Part shown: positions 56,435-64,000 of the stretch, in pieces
How positions within the stretch are numbered: the first letter of the stretch is position 1
Layout of the letters: the number at the start of each line of letters is the position of its first letter
Origin: Cognatundibacterium griseum
GTDB lineage: Bacteria > Pseudomonadota > Gammaproteobacteria > Burkholderiales > Burkholderiaceae_D
Direction of reading: 5' to 3'
Length of the DNA: 64,000 bases
NCBI RefSeq assembly: GCF_014284195.1
Contig: NZ_JACOGC010000002.1
Span: forward strand, 124,001 to 188,000
The notes under the pieces: model-generated
Databases searched by the model: none
What the model was told of the DNA's origin: nothing
The model's input: the letters and a program-made list of their open reading frames with translations, nothing else
Position numbers and translations under genes: made by a program

Positions 56435-58152
56435 TACATTTTCCGGCGGTACAGGGTAAATATTTCATCCTTGTCTGCTGCGCGGTGACCAGACCAGACC
56501 TGATCCCATTGTTCGGGCTGATAAGGCGCAGGCAATTCGGTTTTGAGTATGTGTCGCCGGCTGCTCTGCAACAGCATATATCCACACTCGTGGTCGGAGA
56601 AGGTGGCGAACTGTATTTTTCCGAAATAGGCAAAAGAGCTGCGTTGCGAAGGGCCGATAAACGCTTCGATGCAATAGCTCTTGTTGGGTAATTGCTGTGC
56701 CAACTCTTCGGCAACAGGAGCGTAGGTGATCCGGTGATTGATCCAGGGCAGCCAGAGCGTCAGCAGCAGCAGCCAACACAAAATCACACCACCGCTGGAC
56801 AAGACGACGGCGCGCCAGAGTACAGACGGCTGACGGGAAATACGCCAGTAAACCAGCAAAAACCAGGCGATGGTGGCAGCCAGTGCCAGCACAAAAATAA
56901 ATGGATTAAAGCTGGCAGAAAATCCCGGCGCCAGATGCAGGATTTTGGCGCCCAGTTTGACTGGCCAGCCAGTTTGCTCGGCAATCCATCCCAGCCAGAT
57001 AAATCCGGCTGTGGCGGTCAATACTGTGACGGCGAACCAGTCTACGGCATTGATGGCGCTGCGCTTCATGGTTGGCAGGCCAAATGCTGCCAGAATCGCC
57101 AATGGCGGCAGGATAGGTAATAGCAGGCTTTCTTCTGAAAAGGGATTCATCAACGCCAGCAGGACGAAACAGAGAAAGAAGGCCGCTGGTAATGAAATAT
57201 GCAGTGCCTTTTCTTGCCTGCGCCAGGCATAAATAGCCCAGCCTGCAAAGGGCCAGGCTGGCCATGCAAACCAGATGCCATATTTAAAAAAGTAGCTGAC
57301 GCTTTCCACTCCCGGTAAATCTAACTGACGGTAATTCCACTCCATCCAGGCAGGTATTGGACTGCTGTCGTATGGATGAACCAGATGGATGGCAAGGATC
57401 CAGCAGGCCGGAAGAATCAGTGCGACCGGGATGGCTAATCCTATCAGCCTGAGTAAGGACGTCTGCTGGCGGTACAGGCTCAGTAAAATCAACGTCAGAG
57501 CAATGCTTGCTGGCGCAACCCAGCCTTTTGTCAGCACCAGCAAACCAAGGCTGACGCCGAGCTGCAGCGCCAGCCGTATTCTAGGGGTGTCGAACAGCCG
57601 CACGCTCAGGTAGAGAATGAATGCGGTTAGGGAAATCTGCAGCGTTTCTGCACTGGTTTCATGGCTGCGGATCAACAGTCCGAGACAACCAAGATAAATC
57701 AGTAACGCACCATCGGCCAGCGTCCGACCAAAATCCCGGGCTTCCGGCTGACCGCCAAAAGCGAGCTTCAGTGGTTGCGCTTCTGTCCGGCGACCCAGCA
57801 GGTAGGTGGCATACCAGACCGACACGGAGCCCAGTAAAAAAAAGACGCCCGTAGATAAACGGGCTGCCATGGGTTCTCCCAGTATGCCGCCAAAGATTTT
57901 GATGCACAGCGCACCGATCCAGAATGCCAGCGGTCCTTTGTCTGCCATCGGCAAGCCAACGATATGCGGCCATAACCAGTCAGCCATTGTACCGTGCGCC
58001 ATGGTCCACATGATGCCGAAGCTGGTTGCATCATCGCCTTTCCAGGGATCGCGGCCAATCAGTCCGGGCAGGATATAAAGCAGGCATAAGGCGACAATTC
58101 CCCAACGGGGGAGTGCAATGGTTGCAGCAGCGGGTAGACGGACTGGTTTCAT
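56434..58152 (-). CDS. ArnT-like glycosyltransferase (GT-C, PMT type)
   Basis: A 572-residue integral-membrane protein with about 10-12 hydrophobic helices. The first periplasmic loop, GLIGRDPWKGDDATSFGIMW, holds the acidic residues expected for the GT-C active site (WKxD/E). LPMADKGPLAFWIGALCIKI is the second signature of 4-amino-arabinose-transferase-like proteins. It would transfer a sugar from a polyprenyl carrier to lipid A or another acceptor in the periplasm. The acceptor is unknown. It forms a two-gene unit with the MATE exporter. Confidence 0.85.
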   Translation of the reverse strand: MKPVRLPAAATIALPRWGIVALCLLYILPGLIGRDPWKGDDATSFGIMWTMAHGTMADWLWPHIVGLPMADKGPLAFWIGALCIKIFGGILGEPMAARLSTGVFFLLGSVSVWYATYLLGRRTEAQPLKLAFGGQPEARDFGRTLADGALLIYLGCLGLLIRSHETSAETLQISLTAFILYLSVRLFDTPRIRLALQLGVSLGLLVLTKGWVAPASIALTLILLSLYRQQTSLLRLIGLAIPVALILPACWILAIHLVHPYDSSPIPAWMEWNYRQLDLPGVESVSYFFKYGIWFAWPAWPFAGWAIYAWRRQEKALHISLPAAFFLCFVLLALMNPFSEESLLLPILPPLAILAAFGLPTMKRSAINAVDWFAVTVLTATAGFIWLGWIAEQTGWPVKLGAKILHLAPGFSASFNPFIFVLALAATIAWFLLVYWRISRQPSVLWRAVVLSSGGVILCWLLLLTLWLPWINHRITYAPVAEELAQQLPNKSYCIEAFIGPSQRSSFAYFGKIQFATFSDHECGYMLLQSSRRHILKTELPAPYQPEQWDQVWSGHRAADKDEIFTLYRRKM

Positions 58153-58201
58153 ATTTTGATTCAGTGGCCGGGAGCGTGCCTATTGTAAGTAAAGCGGCAG
58201 T

Positions 58202-58230
58202 AAAAAAGGCAGCCTGAGCTGCCTTTTTTG
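58202..58230 (-). terminator. Rho-independent terminator of rpmE2
   Basis: The stem AAAGGCAGC/GCTGCCTTT is flanked by A and T tracts, about 20 bases past the rpmE2 stop on the minus strand. Confidence 0.87.
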
Positions 58231-58248
58231 TACAAATCGTTTTGCTGA

Positions 58249-58515
58249 TTAGTTGGCAACGGATGTCTTGGATCCGACTTTGCCGAACTTCTGGCGGAAT
58301 TTTTCAACGCGACCAGCAGTATCCACGATCTTGTGCTTACCTGTGTAGAAAGGATGGGATTCCGCAGAAACCTCGATCTTTACCAGCGGGTATTCTTTAC
58401 CTTCAAACTCAGCTTTTTCTCTAGTCTGAATTGTCGAGCGTGTAATGAATTTGAAATCGTTAGAAACGTCGTGGAACAACACTTCACGATAATTTGGGTG
58501 GATGCCGTCTTTCAT
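58249..58515 (-). CDS. rpmE2: 50S ribosomal protein L31 type B
   Basis: An 88-residue protein starting [20 protein letters not shown] and containing [20 protein letters not shown] with a C-terminal basic tail. It lacks the CxxC zinc motif of type A L31, so it is the zinc-independent paralogue, often induced at low zinc. ATG start. Monocistronic with its own terminator. Confidence 0.97.
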   Translation of the reverse strand: MKDGIHPNYREVLFHDVSNDFKFITRSTIQTREKAEFEGKEYPLVKIEVSAESHPFYTGKHKIVDTAGRVEKFRQKFGKVGSKTSVAN

Positions 58516-58805
58516 GCTTGCCTCAAAAATAAGTTAGGTAGCCAATCCGCACTTCGTCGGTCGCCCAGCTTCTTGACCCGATTGCGTACCACTTGCCAGA
58601 GTTAATGTTAAATATTGGATTTTTGCATCTGCAAAACGCCAAGCCCATGATTATACAATGAAAAATTATCGTGTTGCACAGGCTTTTTGTTCCTGACTTT
58701 CTTTATCTGACTTTGTTTTTTTGTAAAAACAGCTGATCGCATCGCAGGCGTATCATTTCCGCCGTTACAATATCTGTCAGTCTTGAAGTGAAAGAAGAGG
58801 GGAAT

Positions 58806-59429
58806 GTGAGTTATCTGGGAATGAATGCGATGCTGCACACCATTGAAGTGGCTGGCATCATTGCTTTTGCGAGTTCGGGCTTTATTGAGGCCCGGCGCAA
58901 GCGGATGGATATTGTCGGGGTATTCACCGTAGCATTCATCACGGCCTTTGGCGGCGGCACACTACGTGATTTGCTGCTCGACCGGCGCCCTTTGTTCTGG
59001 GTGGAAAATCAGGAGTATCCGATACTGATCTTTGTACTGGCATTAATTGCCATGCCGTTTTTGCGTCATCTGCGCCATGCCGTGACGGAGAGCGTGCTGG
59101 AATGGGCGGACGCGCTTGGGTTAGGGTTGTTCAGCGTGACGGGAACCTCGCTGGCACTGGAAGCCGAAATGCCGGTTTTTATCTGCGCCATGATGGGCGT
59201 TATCACCGGTATTTTTGGCGGCGTGTTAAGGGATGTTATTTGCAATGAAATCCCTCTGGTGTTTCGTCGCAGCCAGTTGTATGCCACTTGCGCATTCAGT
59301 GGTTGCTGGGTATTTTTATTCCTGAACTGGTTGCAGGCTTCGGAGGCATTATCCCTGCTGGCAGGTATTTGCACGACGTTTGCTCTGCGTATTCTTGCGA
59401 TTAAGTTTGACTGGAAATTACCCGCCTGA
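58806..59429 (+). CDS. TRIC-family cation channel protein (YicG-like)
   Basis: A 207-residue, seven-helix membrane protein made of two UPF0126 repeats. The first repeat has AGIIAFASSGFIEARRKRMD, then AFITAFGGGTLRDLLLDRRP. The second has GTSLALEAEMPVFICAMMGV, then TGIFGGVLRDVICNEIPLVF. Bacterial homologues form trimeric K+-permeable channels. I chose GTG 58806, with GAGGGG five bases upstream, over a GTG 18 bases earlier. Its stop abuts the stop of the convergent TetR gene. Confidence 0.88.
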   Translation: MSYLGMNAMLHTIEVAGIIAFASSGFIEARRKRMDIVGVFTVAFITAFGGGTLRDLLLDRRPLFWVENQEYPILIFVLALIAMPFLRHLRHAVTESVLEWADALGLGLFSVTGTSLALEAEMPVFICAMMGVITGIFGGVLRDVICNEIPLVFRRSQLYATCAFSGCWVFLFLNWLQASEALSLLAGICTTFALRILAIKFDWKLPA

Positions 59430-60077
59430 TCAGCTGCTTTCCTTTGATTTCTTTTTCAACGGCGGGCGGGCGAATAGCCCGGCCAAAAACATATCGATCA
59501 TGTCTTCAGCATGGTCAGCCAGCGAATAAGCTGAGGGATCTTCCAGCCACTCATGAACAATGCCTACCAGAAAGGCATGGTTTGCCTGCATTGCAATCCA
59601 GCTGTCGGTATCCGGATGCAGCTGACCGATCCGGACGGCATGCTGAATGATGGACTCCACTTTGGACAGGCATTCCGTGCGTTTTTCCTGCTCCGTTTCA
59701 AAAAAAGGGAGATCAAGATTTTTTTCACAACGGTGAAAAATAATGTCAAAAACCCGGCGTTGCTGCTGGTCGCCAGAGACCAGTTGCAAAAAGTGCAGAT
59801 TCAGTTCCCGTAGGGCGGTGATCGGATCGGTTTGCGGGGTGCCCGCGATTTCATTCAACAAGCCCTCCATTGGCAAAAAAGCGCGATCGCACATTGCCTG
59901 AAACAGGGCATTTTTGTCTTTGAAATGCCAGTAAATTGCACCGCGTGTCATGCCCGCTGCCTGCGCCACATCGTTTAATGTGGTGTTGGTCACGCCTTTG
60001 GCAGAAAAAACCTGCTCCGCTGCATTCAGCAGGGCAGTATAAGTTTCCTGGGCTTCTTCTTTGGTTTTCCTGACCAT
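59430..60077 (-). CDS. TetR-family repressor of the RND pump (AcrR/TtgR type)
   Basis: A 215-residue regulator. The N-terminal HTH reads AAEQVFSAKGVTNTTLNDVA, then AAGMTRGAIYWHFKDKNALF, which is AcrR-like. The C-terminal ligand domain follows the AcrR pattern (LRELNLHFLQLVSGDQQQRR and VFDIIFHRCE). I chose ATG 60077; the frame could extend 19 codons upstream without support. It is divergent from the RND adaptor gene, with an AcrR-like operator between them, so it should repress the pump. Confidence 0.9.
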   Translation of the reverse strand: MVRKTKEEAQETYTALLNAAEQVFSAKGVTNTTLNDVAQAAGMTRGAIYWHFKDKNALFQAMCDRAFLPMEGLLNEIAGTPQTDPITALRELNLHFLQLVSGDQQQRRVFDIIFHRCEKNLDLPFFETEQEKRTECLSKVESIIQHAVRIGQLHPDTDSWIAMQANHAFLVGIVHEWLEDPSAYSLADHAEDMIDMFLAGLFARPPLKKKSKESS

Positions 60078-60408
60078 TTGAATTCTTTCTTGCAATATAG
60101 GTATTATAGGTATGCATGAAAACCGGAAGCGCATTGCTGTGCCGGCAAATTATTCACTGCATTATTTTCATTTGGCGGTATCTTAAAAGTGCTCCCCGGA
60201 TACTGCAATCCCGGTCTGACGCCAGTTGTCCCGCATAGTTTTGCCAATAAAACCAAAAACCTTTTATCTTTGTATAATGCAATGCGCAATTCAGCTGATT
60301 CCCTGACCCACATGACTTTTCAGGATTGAGTTTGATGATGAATGTTATTTCCGTTATTGGGGTGTATCAATACCTGATGGATTTGTAAGGCTGTTATAAA
60401 AGCTGATT

Positions 60409-60432
60409 TACAAACATTCGTGAATGTATATA
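60409..60432. promoter_or_regulatory. AcrR-like operator upstream of the RND pump
   Basis: A near-palindrome has half-sites TACAAACATTC and GAATGTATATA around a GT centre; the core ACATTC/GAATGT is exact. It closely resembles the E. coli AcrR site (ACATTTGTGAATGT core). It lies about 40 bases upstream of the adaptor ATG. Confidence 0.75.
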
Positions 60433-60470
60433 ATAGCACGTCCTCCTTCCCTTTCGAAGAAAGAATTCCT

Positions 60471-61814
60471 ATGCGCTCTCCAGACCGCTCAATTTCCTCT
60501 GTTTCCGCTGTTAATAATTCTCTTTCGCTTCAGATCCGCCGTTTATTCAGTCGTCATGCCGTCCAGCGCGTGCTGATCAGTCTGCCGGTGGCGGCGTTGG
60601 TTGCCTGCGGTAACCAGGCCGCAGGAGGCGCTGCTGGCGCGGGTAAAATGCCGCCGCCGGAAGTCAATGTCGTCACGGTGAATCAGCGTGATCTCGCCGT
60701 GGACTTTGAATATGTTGGCCAGACTGCCGGCTCCAAAGAAACAGAAATCCGGGCGCGGGTTCCCGGTATTCTGGAAAACCGCTTGTATGAAGAAGGTTCC
60801 CGTGTAAAGGCTGGCACCGTGTTGTTTCAAATTGATCCGGGCACCTATCAAACCCAGCTGGCCTCTGCCGAAGCTGCGGCAGGCGTGAGTGAAGCGAAGC
60901 TGAATCAGGCTAAGCGCGAATATGCGCGTCTTGCGCCGCTGGCTGCTGAGAAAGCGATCAGTCAGAAAGAATTTGATGATGCCAAATCGAATCTGGAAAC
61001 TGCAGAAGCGAGTTTCAAACAGGTCCGGGCGCAGGTCAACGAAGCCCGCCTGAATCTGGGCTATACCCGCGTGGTGGCACCGATTGATGGTGTGACAGGT
61101 ATTGCGGCAAAATCAAATGGCAGTCTGGTAACGACGGCAGACAGCCTGTTGACGACCATTGTTCAGACTGACACGATTTATATCAATTTCAGCATTCCCG
61201 AAGCGGATTATCTGAAAGCGGTGAAGGAAGTACGCAGCGGCAAAATTGCGATGCCCGGACAGCGTGCCAGTAATGGCAGCCTGGGTTTTGATGTACGGTT
61301 GAAACTGGCTGACGGCAGCATGTTCCCTGTTGCTGGAAAAATGAATTTTGTCAGCGAAAAAGTGAATCCGGCGACGGGCGGCTTTGATGCCCGGGCACAG
61401 ATTGCGAATCAGGACGGCAGTTTGCGTCCCGGTCAGTTCGTGCGTGTGATGCTGGCTGGCGCAAAGCGTAGTTCCGCGCTTGCGGTGCCTCAGCGTGCAG
61501 TGATTGACAGTCCCATGGGTAAAATGGTTTTCACCGTTTCGCCTGATAACAAATTAGTCCCTAAACCAGTTGAGCTGGATGGCTGGTCGCATGGTGAGTG
61601 GATCGTCACCAAAGGTTTACAAAATGGTGACCGGGTCATGGTCGACGGTGTGATTAAAGCCCATGAACCGGGTATGACGGTCAAGCCAGTCGCAGTCAGT
61701 GCACAAGATGCAGCACCTGCGGCAGGGGTTGCGCCAGCTGCTGTTGCGGCAAAATCACCTGCGTCTGCGGCGGCGGGTAATGCTGCCAGTGGCGGGGCGC
61801 CAGCCAAACCATAA
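60471..61814 (+). CDS. RND efflux periplasmic adaptor (AcrA/MexA family)
   Basis: A 447-residue lipoprotein. A basic N-terminus and hydrophobic segment end in the lipobox ALVAC (about residue 46). The membrane-fusion domains follow: lipoyl half EIRARVPGILENRLYEEGSR with VKAGTVLFQID, helical hairpin (about 140-200), second lipoyl half TRVVAPIDGVTGIAAK, and the beta-barrel. The C-terminus is Ala/Pro-rich. It bridges the pump and the outer-membrane channel. I chose ATG 60471 over an upstream GTG. The pump gene follows after 81 bases. Confidence 0.93.
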   Translation: MRSPDRSISSVSAVNNSLSLQIRRLFSRHAVQRVLISLPVAALVACGNQAAGGAAGAGKMPPPEVNVVTVNQRDLAVDFEYVGQTAGSKETEIRARVPGILENRLYEEGSRVKAGTVLFQIDPGTYQTQLASAEAAAGVSEAKLNQAKREYARLAPLAAEKAISQKEFDDAKSNLETAEASFKQVRAQVNEARLNLGYTRVVAPIDGVTGIAAKSNGSLVTTADSLLTTIVQTDTIYINFSIPEADYLKAVKEVRSGKIAMPGQRASNGSLGFDVRLKLADGSMFPVAGKMNFVSEKVNPATGGFDARAQIANQDGSLRPGQFVRVMLAGAKRSSALAVPQRAVIDSPMGKMVFTVSPDNKLVPKPVELDGWSHGEWIVTKGLQNGDRVMVDGVIKAHEPGMTVKPVAVSAQDAAPAAGVAPAAVAAKSPASAAAGNAASGGAPAKP

Positions 61815-61895
61815 ATCACCTGTATTTGTTGTGTCAGTCAGTATTCTTAATGAACATCCTGCTGCATAGTCAGCACAGGCGACAAGGAATTTTTC

Positions 61896-64000
61896 ATGTT
61901 CTCTAAATTTTTTATTAACCGGCCGATCCTGGCGACTGTGATGTCGCTGATTATCGTGCTGGCAGGCCTGGCCGCGTTGCGTGTCCTGCCGATTTCACGT
62001 TATCCGGAAATTGCTCCTCCGGTTGTCAACGTTACTGCGTTTTACCCCGGCGCTTCTGCTGAAGTGGTGGAGCGCACCGTAGCTGCACCGATTGAAGAGC
62101 AGATCAATGGTGTCGAACACATGCTGTACATGGATTCGGTTTCTTCTGCCGATGGCCGGGTTTCGATTAATGTGACTTTTGAAGTCGGCACTAATCTGGA
62201 TATTGCTGCGGTTAACGTGAATAACCGGGTGCGTCAGGCTGATGCGAAATTGCCTCAGGAAGTGCGCCGTCAGGGGGTGACGGTTGCCAAGAGTTCCTCC
62301 AATTTCCTGGTTGTGGCAGCGTTGTTCTCACCGGATAACCGTTACGATGCCCTGTATCTGTCGAATTATGCGACGCAGAATGTACTGGATGCGATCAAGC
62401 GTGTTCCCGGCACCACCAATGTGCAGATTTTCGGTGCCAAAGACTATGCAATGCGTATCTGGATGCGTCCGGACCGGATGGCACAGCTTGGCGTGACTGT
62501 GAACGATATCTCGAATGCGGTATCGGAGCAGAACGCACAGTATGCAGCTGGTAAGGTTGGCGCACCGCCCAACAATACCGAAGAGCTGACCATGACTGTG
62601 ACGGCGAAAGGGCGTTTGCTGGAGCCGGCCGAGTTTGCCAATATCATTGTTAAATCTTCCAAAAATGGCGGCACGGTCCGCATCAGCGATGTGGCACGGG
62701 TAGAACTCGGCTCGAAAGACTACAGTCTGTATGGGCGTGTTAACGGCCATCCTTCCGCCAATATCGGTGTGTTTTTACAGACCGGAGCGAACGCACTGGA
62801 AACCCGGAAAGCGGTGGAGAAAACGCTGCAGGAACTGAAGGCCAAATTTCCGGAAGGAATGGAATACACCACGCCTTACGACACCACGCCATTTGTGACG
62901 GAGTCGATTGCCGAAGTGCTGAAGACGCTGGGTGAAGCGATGGTGCTGGTGTTTATCGTGGTATATCTGTTTTTGCAAAGCTGGCGCGCGACCATCATTC
63001 CGACACTGGCCGTACCGGTTTCTTTGATTGGCACGCTGGCAGGTCTGCATTTGCTGGGATACAGTATTAACACCCTGACCTTGTTTGGAATGGTGCTGGC
63101 GATCGGTATTGTGGTGGATGACGCGATCGTGGTGCTGGAAAACGTGGAACGTCTGATCAATGAAGAAGGCATGACACCGAATGCGGCTGCGATTGAAGCG
63201 ATGCGTGAGGTGACAGGACCAGTGATCGCGATTGTACTGGTGCTGGTGGCAGCATTTGGTCCGATTGCTTTCCTCGGTGGTTTGGCCGGTGAATTGTACC
63301 GGCAGTTTTCTGTCACCATCTCGCTGGCAGTCGTGTTGTCCGGTATCGTTGCACTGACACTCACACCGGCCTTATGCGCATTGTTGCTCAAGCCTGGCTC
63401 GGAAAATCATAATCGCTTTTTTACCTGGTTTAATGCGGCCTTCCTGAGACTGACGAAGCGCTATACCAACGGTGTTTCGTTTTTCCTCAAACGTGCTGTC
63501 CTGGGAACCTCCCTGGTGATCGGTATGATACTGATGACGGGCCTGCTGTGGAAAAATGTTCCCGGCGGTCTGGTGCCGGACGAAGATCAGGGGTATTTCC
63601 TCGGTGCTGCAATCATGCCTGATGGCGCTTCGCTCGACCGTACCAACAATATGGTGAAACAGGTCGAAGGCATCATGCAGACCAATAAGAATATCGATAC
63701 GACTTTTGCACTGGTTGGTCTTGATTTTCTCGGTGGTGGTGGCTTGAAATCATCGGCAGCAACAATGTTCTTCCCCTTGAAGCCCTGGGATCAGCGCAAT
63801 CAGTCCGCGCAGCAGATGGTGGGCGAGAGCTATATGAAAACCGGCCATATCAAAGAAGGCTTACCGCTGTTTTTCAGTCCTCCTGCAATTCAGGGGTTAG
63901 GGCAGACTGGCGGTTTTGAGTTTTATCTGCAGAATGCCGGCGAAGGTGGCGTCAAGCGACTGGCTGAGTTGTTACCCCTGTTGATTGCCGAAGCCAATAA
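61896..64000 (+). CDS. RND multidrug transporter (AcrB/MexB family), 3' end missing
   Basis: The ATG at 61896 opens a frame that runs to the window edge (701 codons of about 1050). The start MFSKFFINRPILATVMSLII and PISRYPEIAPPVVNVTAFYP are typical. The proton-relay helix LGIVVDDAIVVLENVER holds the paired Asp residues. The pore/funnel subdomains include VPGTTNVQIFG. It exports hydrophobic drugs as a proton-driven trimer with the upstream adaptor. No outer-membrane channel gene is visible before the edge. Confidence 0.95.
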   Translation, partial: MFSKFFINRPILATVMSLIIVLAGLAALRVLPISRYPEIAPPVVNVTAFYPGASAEVVERTVAAPIEEQINGVEHMLYMDSVSSADGRVSINVTFEVGTNLDIAAVNVNNRVRQADAKLPQEVRRQGVTVAKSSSNFLVVAALFSPDNRYDALYLSNYATQNVLDAIKRVPGTTNVQIFGAKDYAMRIWMRPDRMAQLGVTVNDISNAVSEQNAQYAAGKVGAPPNNTEELTMTVTAKGRLLEPAEFANIIVKSSKNGGTVRISDVARVELGSKDYSLYGRVNGHPSANIGVFLQTGANALETRKAVEKTLQELKAKFPEGMEYTTPYDTTPFVTESIAEVLKTLGEAMVLVFIVVYLFLQSWRATIIPTLAVPVSLIGTLAGLHLLGYSINTLTLFGMVLAIGIVVDDAIVVLENVERLINEEGMTPNAAAIEAMREVTGPVIAIVLVLVAAFGPIAFLGGLAGELYRQFSVTISLAVVLSGIVALTLTPALCALLLKPGSENHNRFFTWFNAAFLRLTKRYTNGVSFFLKRAVLGTSLVIGMILMTGLLWKNVPGGLVPDEDQGYFLGAAIMPDGASLDRTNNMVKQVEGIMQTNKNIDTTFALVGLDFLGGGGLKSSAATMFFPLKPWDQRNQSAQQMVGESYMKTGHIKEGLPLFFSPPAIQGLGQTGGFEFYLQNAGEGGVKRLAELLPLLIAEAN

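Overview
The window is a chromosomal segment of a betaproteobacterium, most likely a Burkholderiales/Oxalobacteraceae-type organism. This rests on the look of the housekeeping proteins (ParE, Icd, ClpS-ClpA, S20, type-B L31, an AcrAB-type RND pump); no database search was possible. Nearly all minus-strand genes of the left arm, and the right arm, are ordinary core genome with compact rho-independent terminators.

Left core (1-13.8 kb): partial parE, a response-regulator-like protein whose phospho-acceptor Asp is replaced by Asn, a GNAT-VWA pair, rpsT with a clear sigma-70 promoter and terminator, a DUF192 protein, a tiny Ala/Lys-rich secreted protein, an RluE-type pseudouridine synthase, icd, a Cache sensor kinase/NarL-type regulator pair, a cold-shock protein, clpS-clpA and a small hypothetical. 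From 13.9 to 16.2 kb the sequence decays: an integrase N-terminal remnant, an unrecognised ORF and a fragment of a choice-of-anchor-A secreted protein.

Genomic island (about 16,241-54,921, 38.7 kb): integrated into the 3' end of a tRNA-Leu(CAA) gene. A 17-bp direct repeat of the tRNA 3' part lies at both ends. The integrase sits next to the intact tRNA. Arm-type repeats (AATACCAACA pairs with 12-bp period) occur inside both ends. What is probably the tRNA's original terminator is stranded outside the left repeat. The cargo is defence DNA in two blocks.

Block A (16.5-36.8 kb, all minus strand) reads, in transcription order: a CARF-sigma54 (RtcR-like) activator, hsdR, rmuC, hsdM, hsdS, a small PD-(D/E)XK-like protein, then druH and druE (Druantia type III). 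A near-consensus sigma-54 promoter (GG-N10-GC) sits in the 34-nt gap between the activator gene and hsdR. This suggests a ligand-sensing, RpoN-dependent switch for a type I restriction/RmuC/Druantia operon.

Block B (41.8-46.5 kb, plus strand, visibly GC-richer) is a four-gene overlapping operon: a tandem nucleotide cyclase, a Cap2-like E2-E1 fusion, a Cap3-like JAMM protease, and a cyclic-nucleotide-binding/TIR effector. It looks like a Pycsar signalling system carrying the ubiquitin-like accessory genes normally known from type II CBASS.

Between and around these blocks lie a decayed IS1380 element, the C-terminal stub of brxL (a lost BREX system), an AlpA-RepA-recombinase module, IS66 and other transposase fragments, a nested palindromic element, XRE regulators, membrane proteins, a CAP-domain lipoprotein, a HAD phosphatase-like protein and a DEDD exonuclease-like protein.

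Right core (54.9-64 kb): tRNA-Leu, a MATE exporter with an ArnT-like glycosyltransferase, rpmE2, a TRIC-family channel, and a TetR/AcrR repressor divergent from an RND adaptor and pump, with a recognisable AcrR-like operator between them. The pump gene runs off the window.
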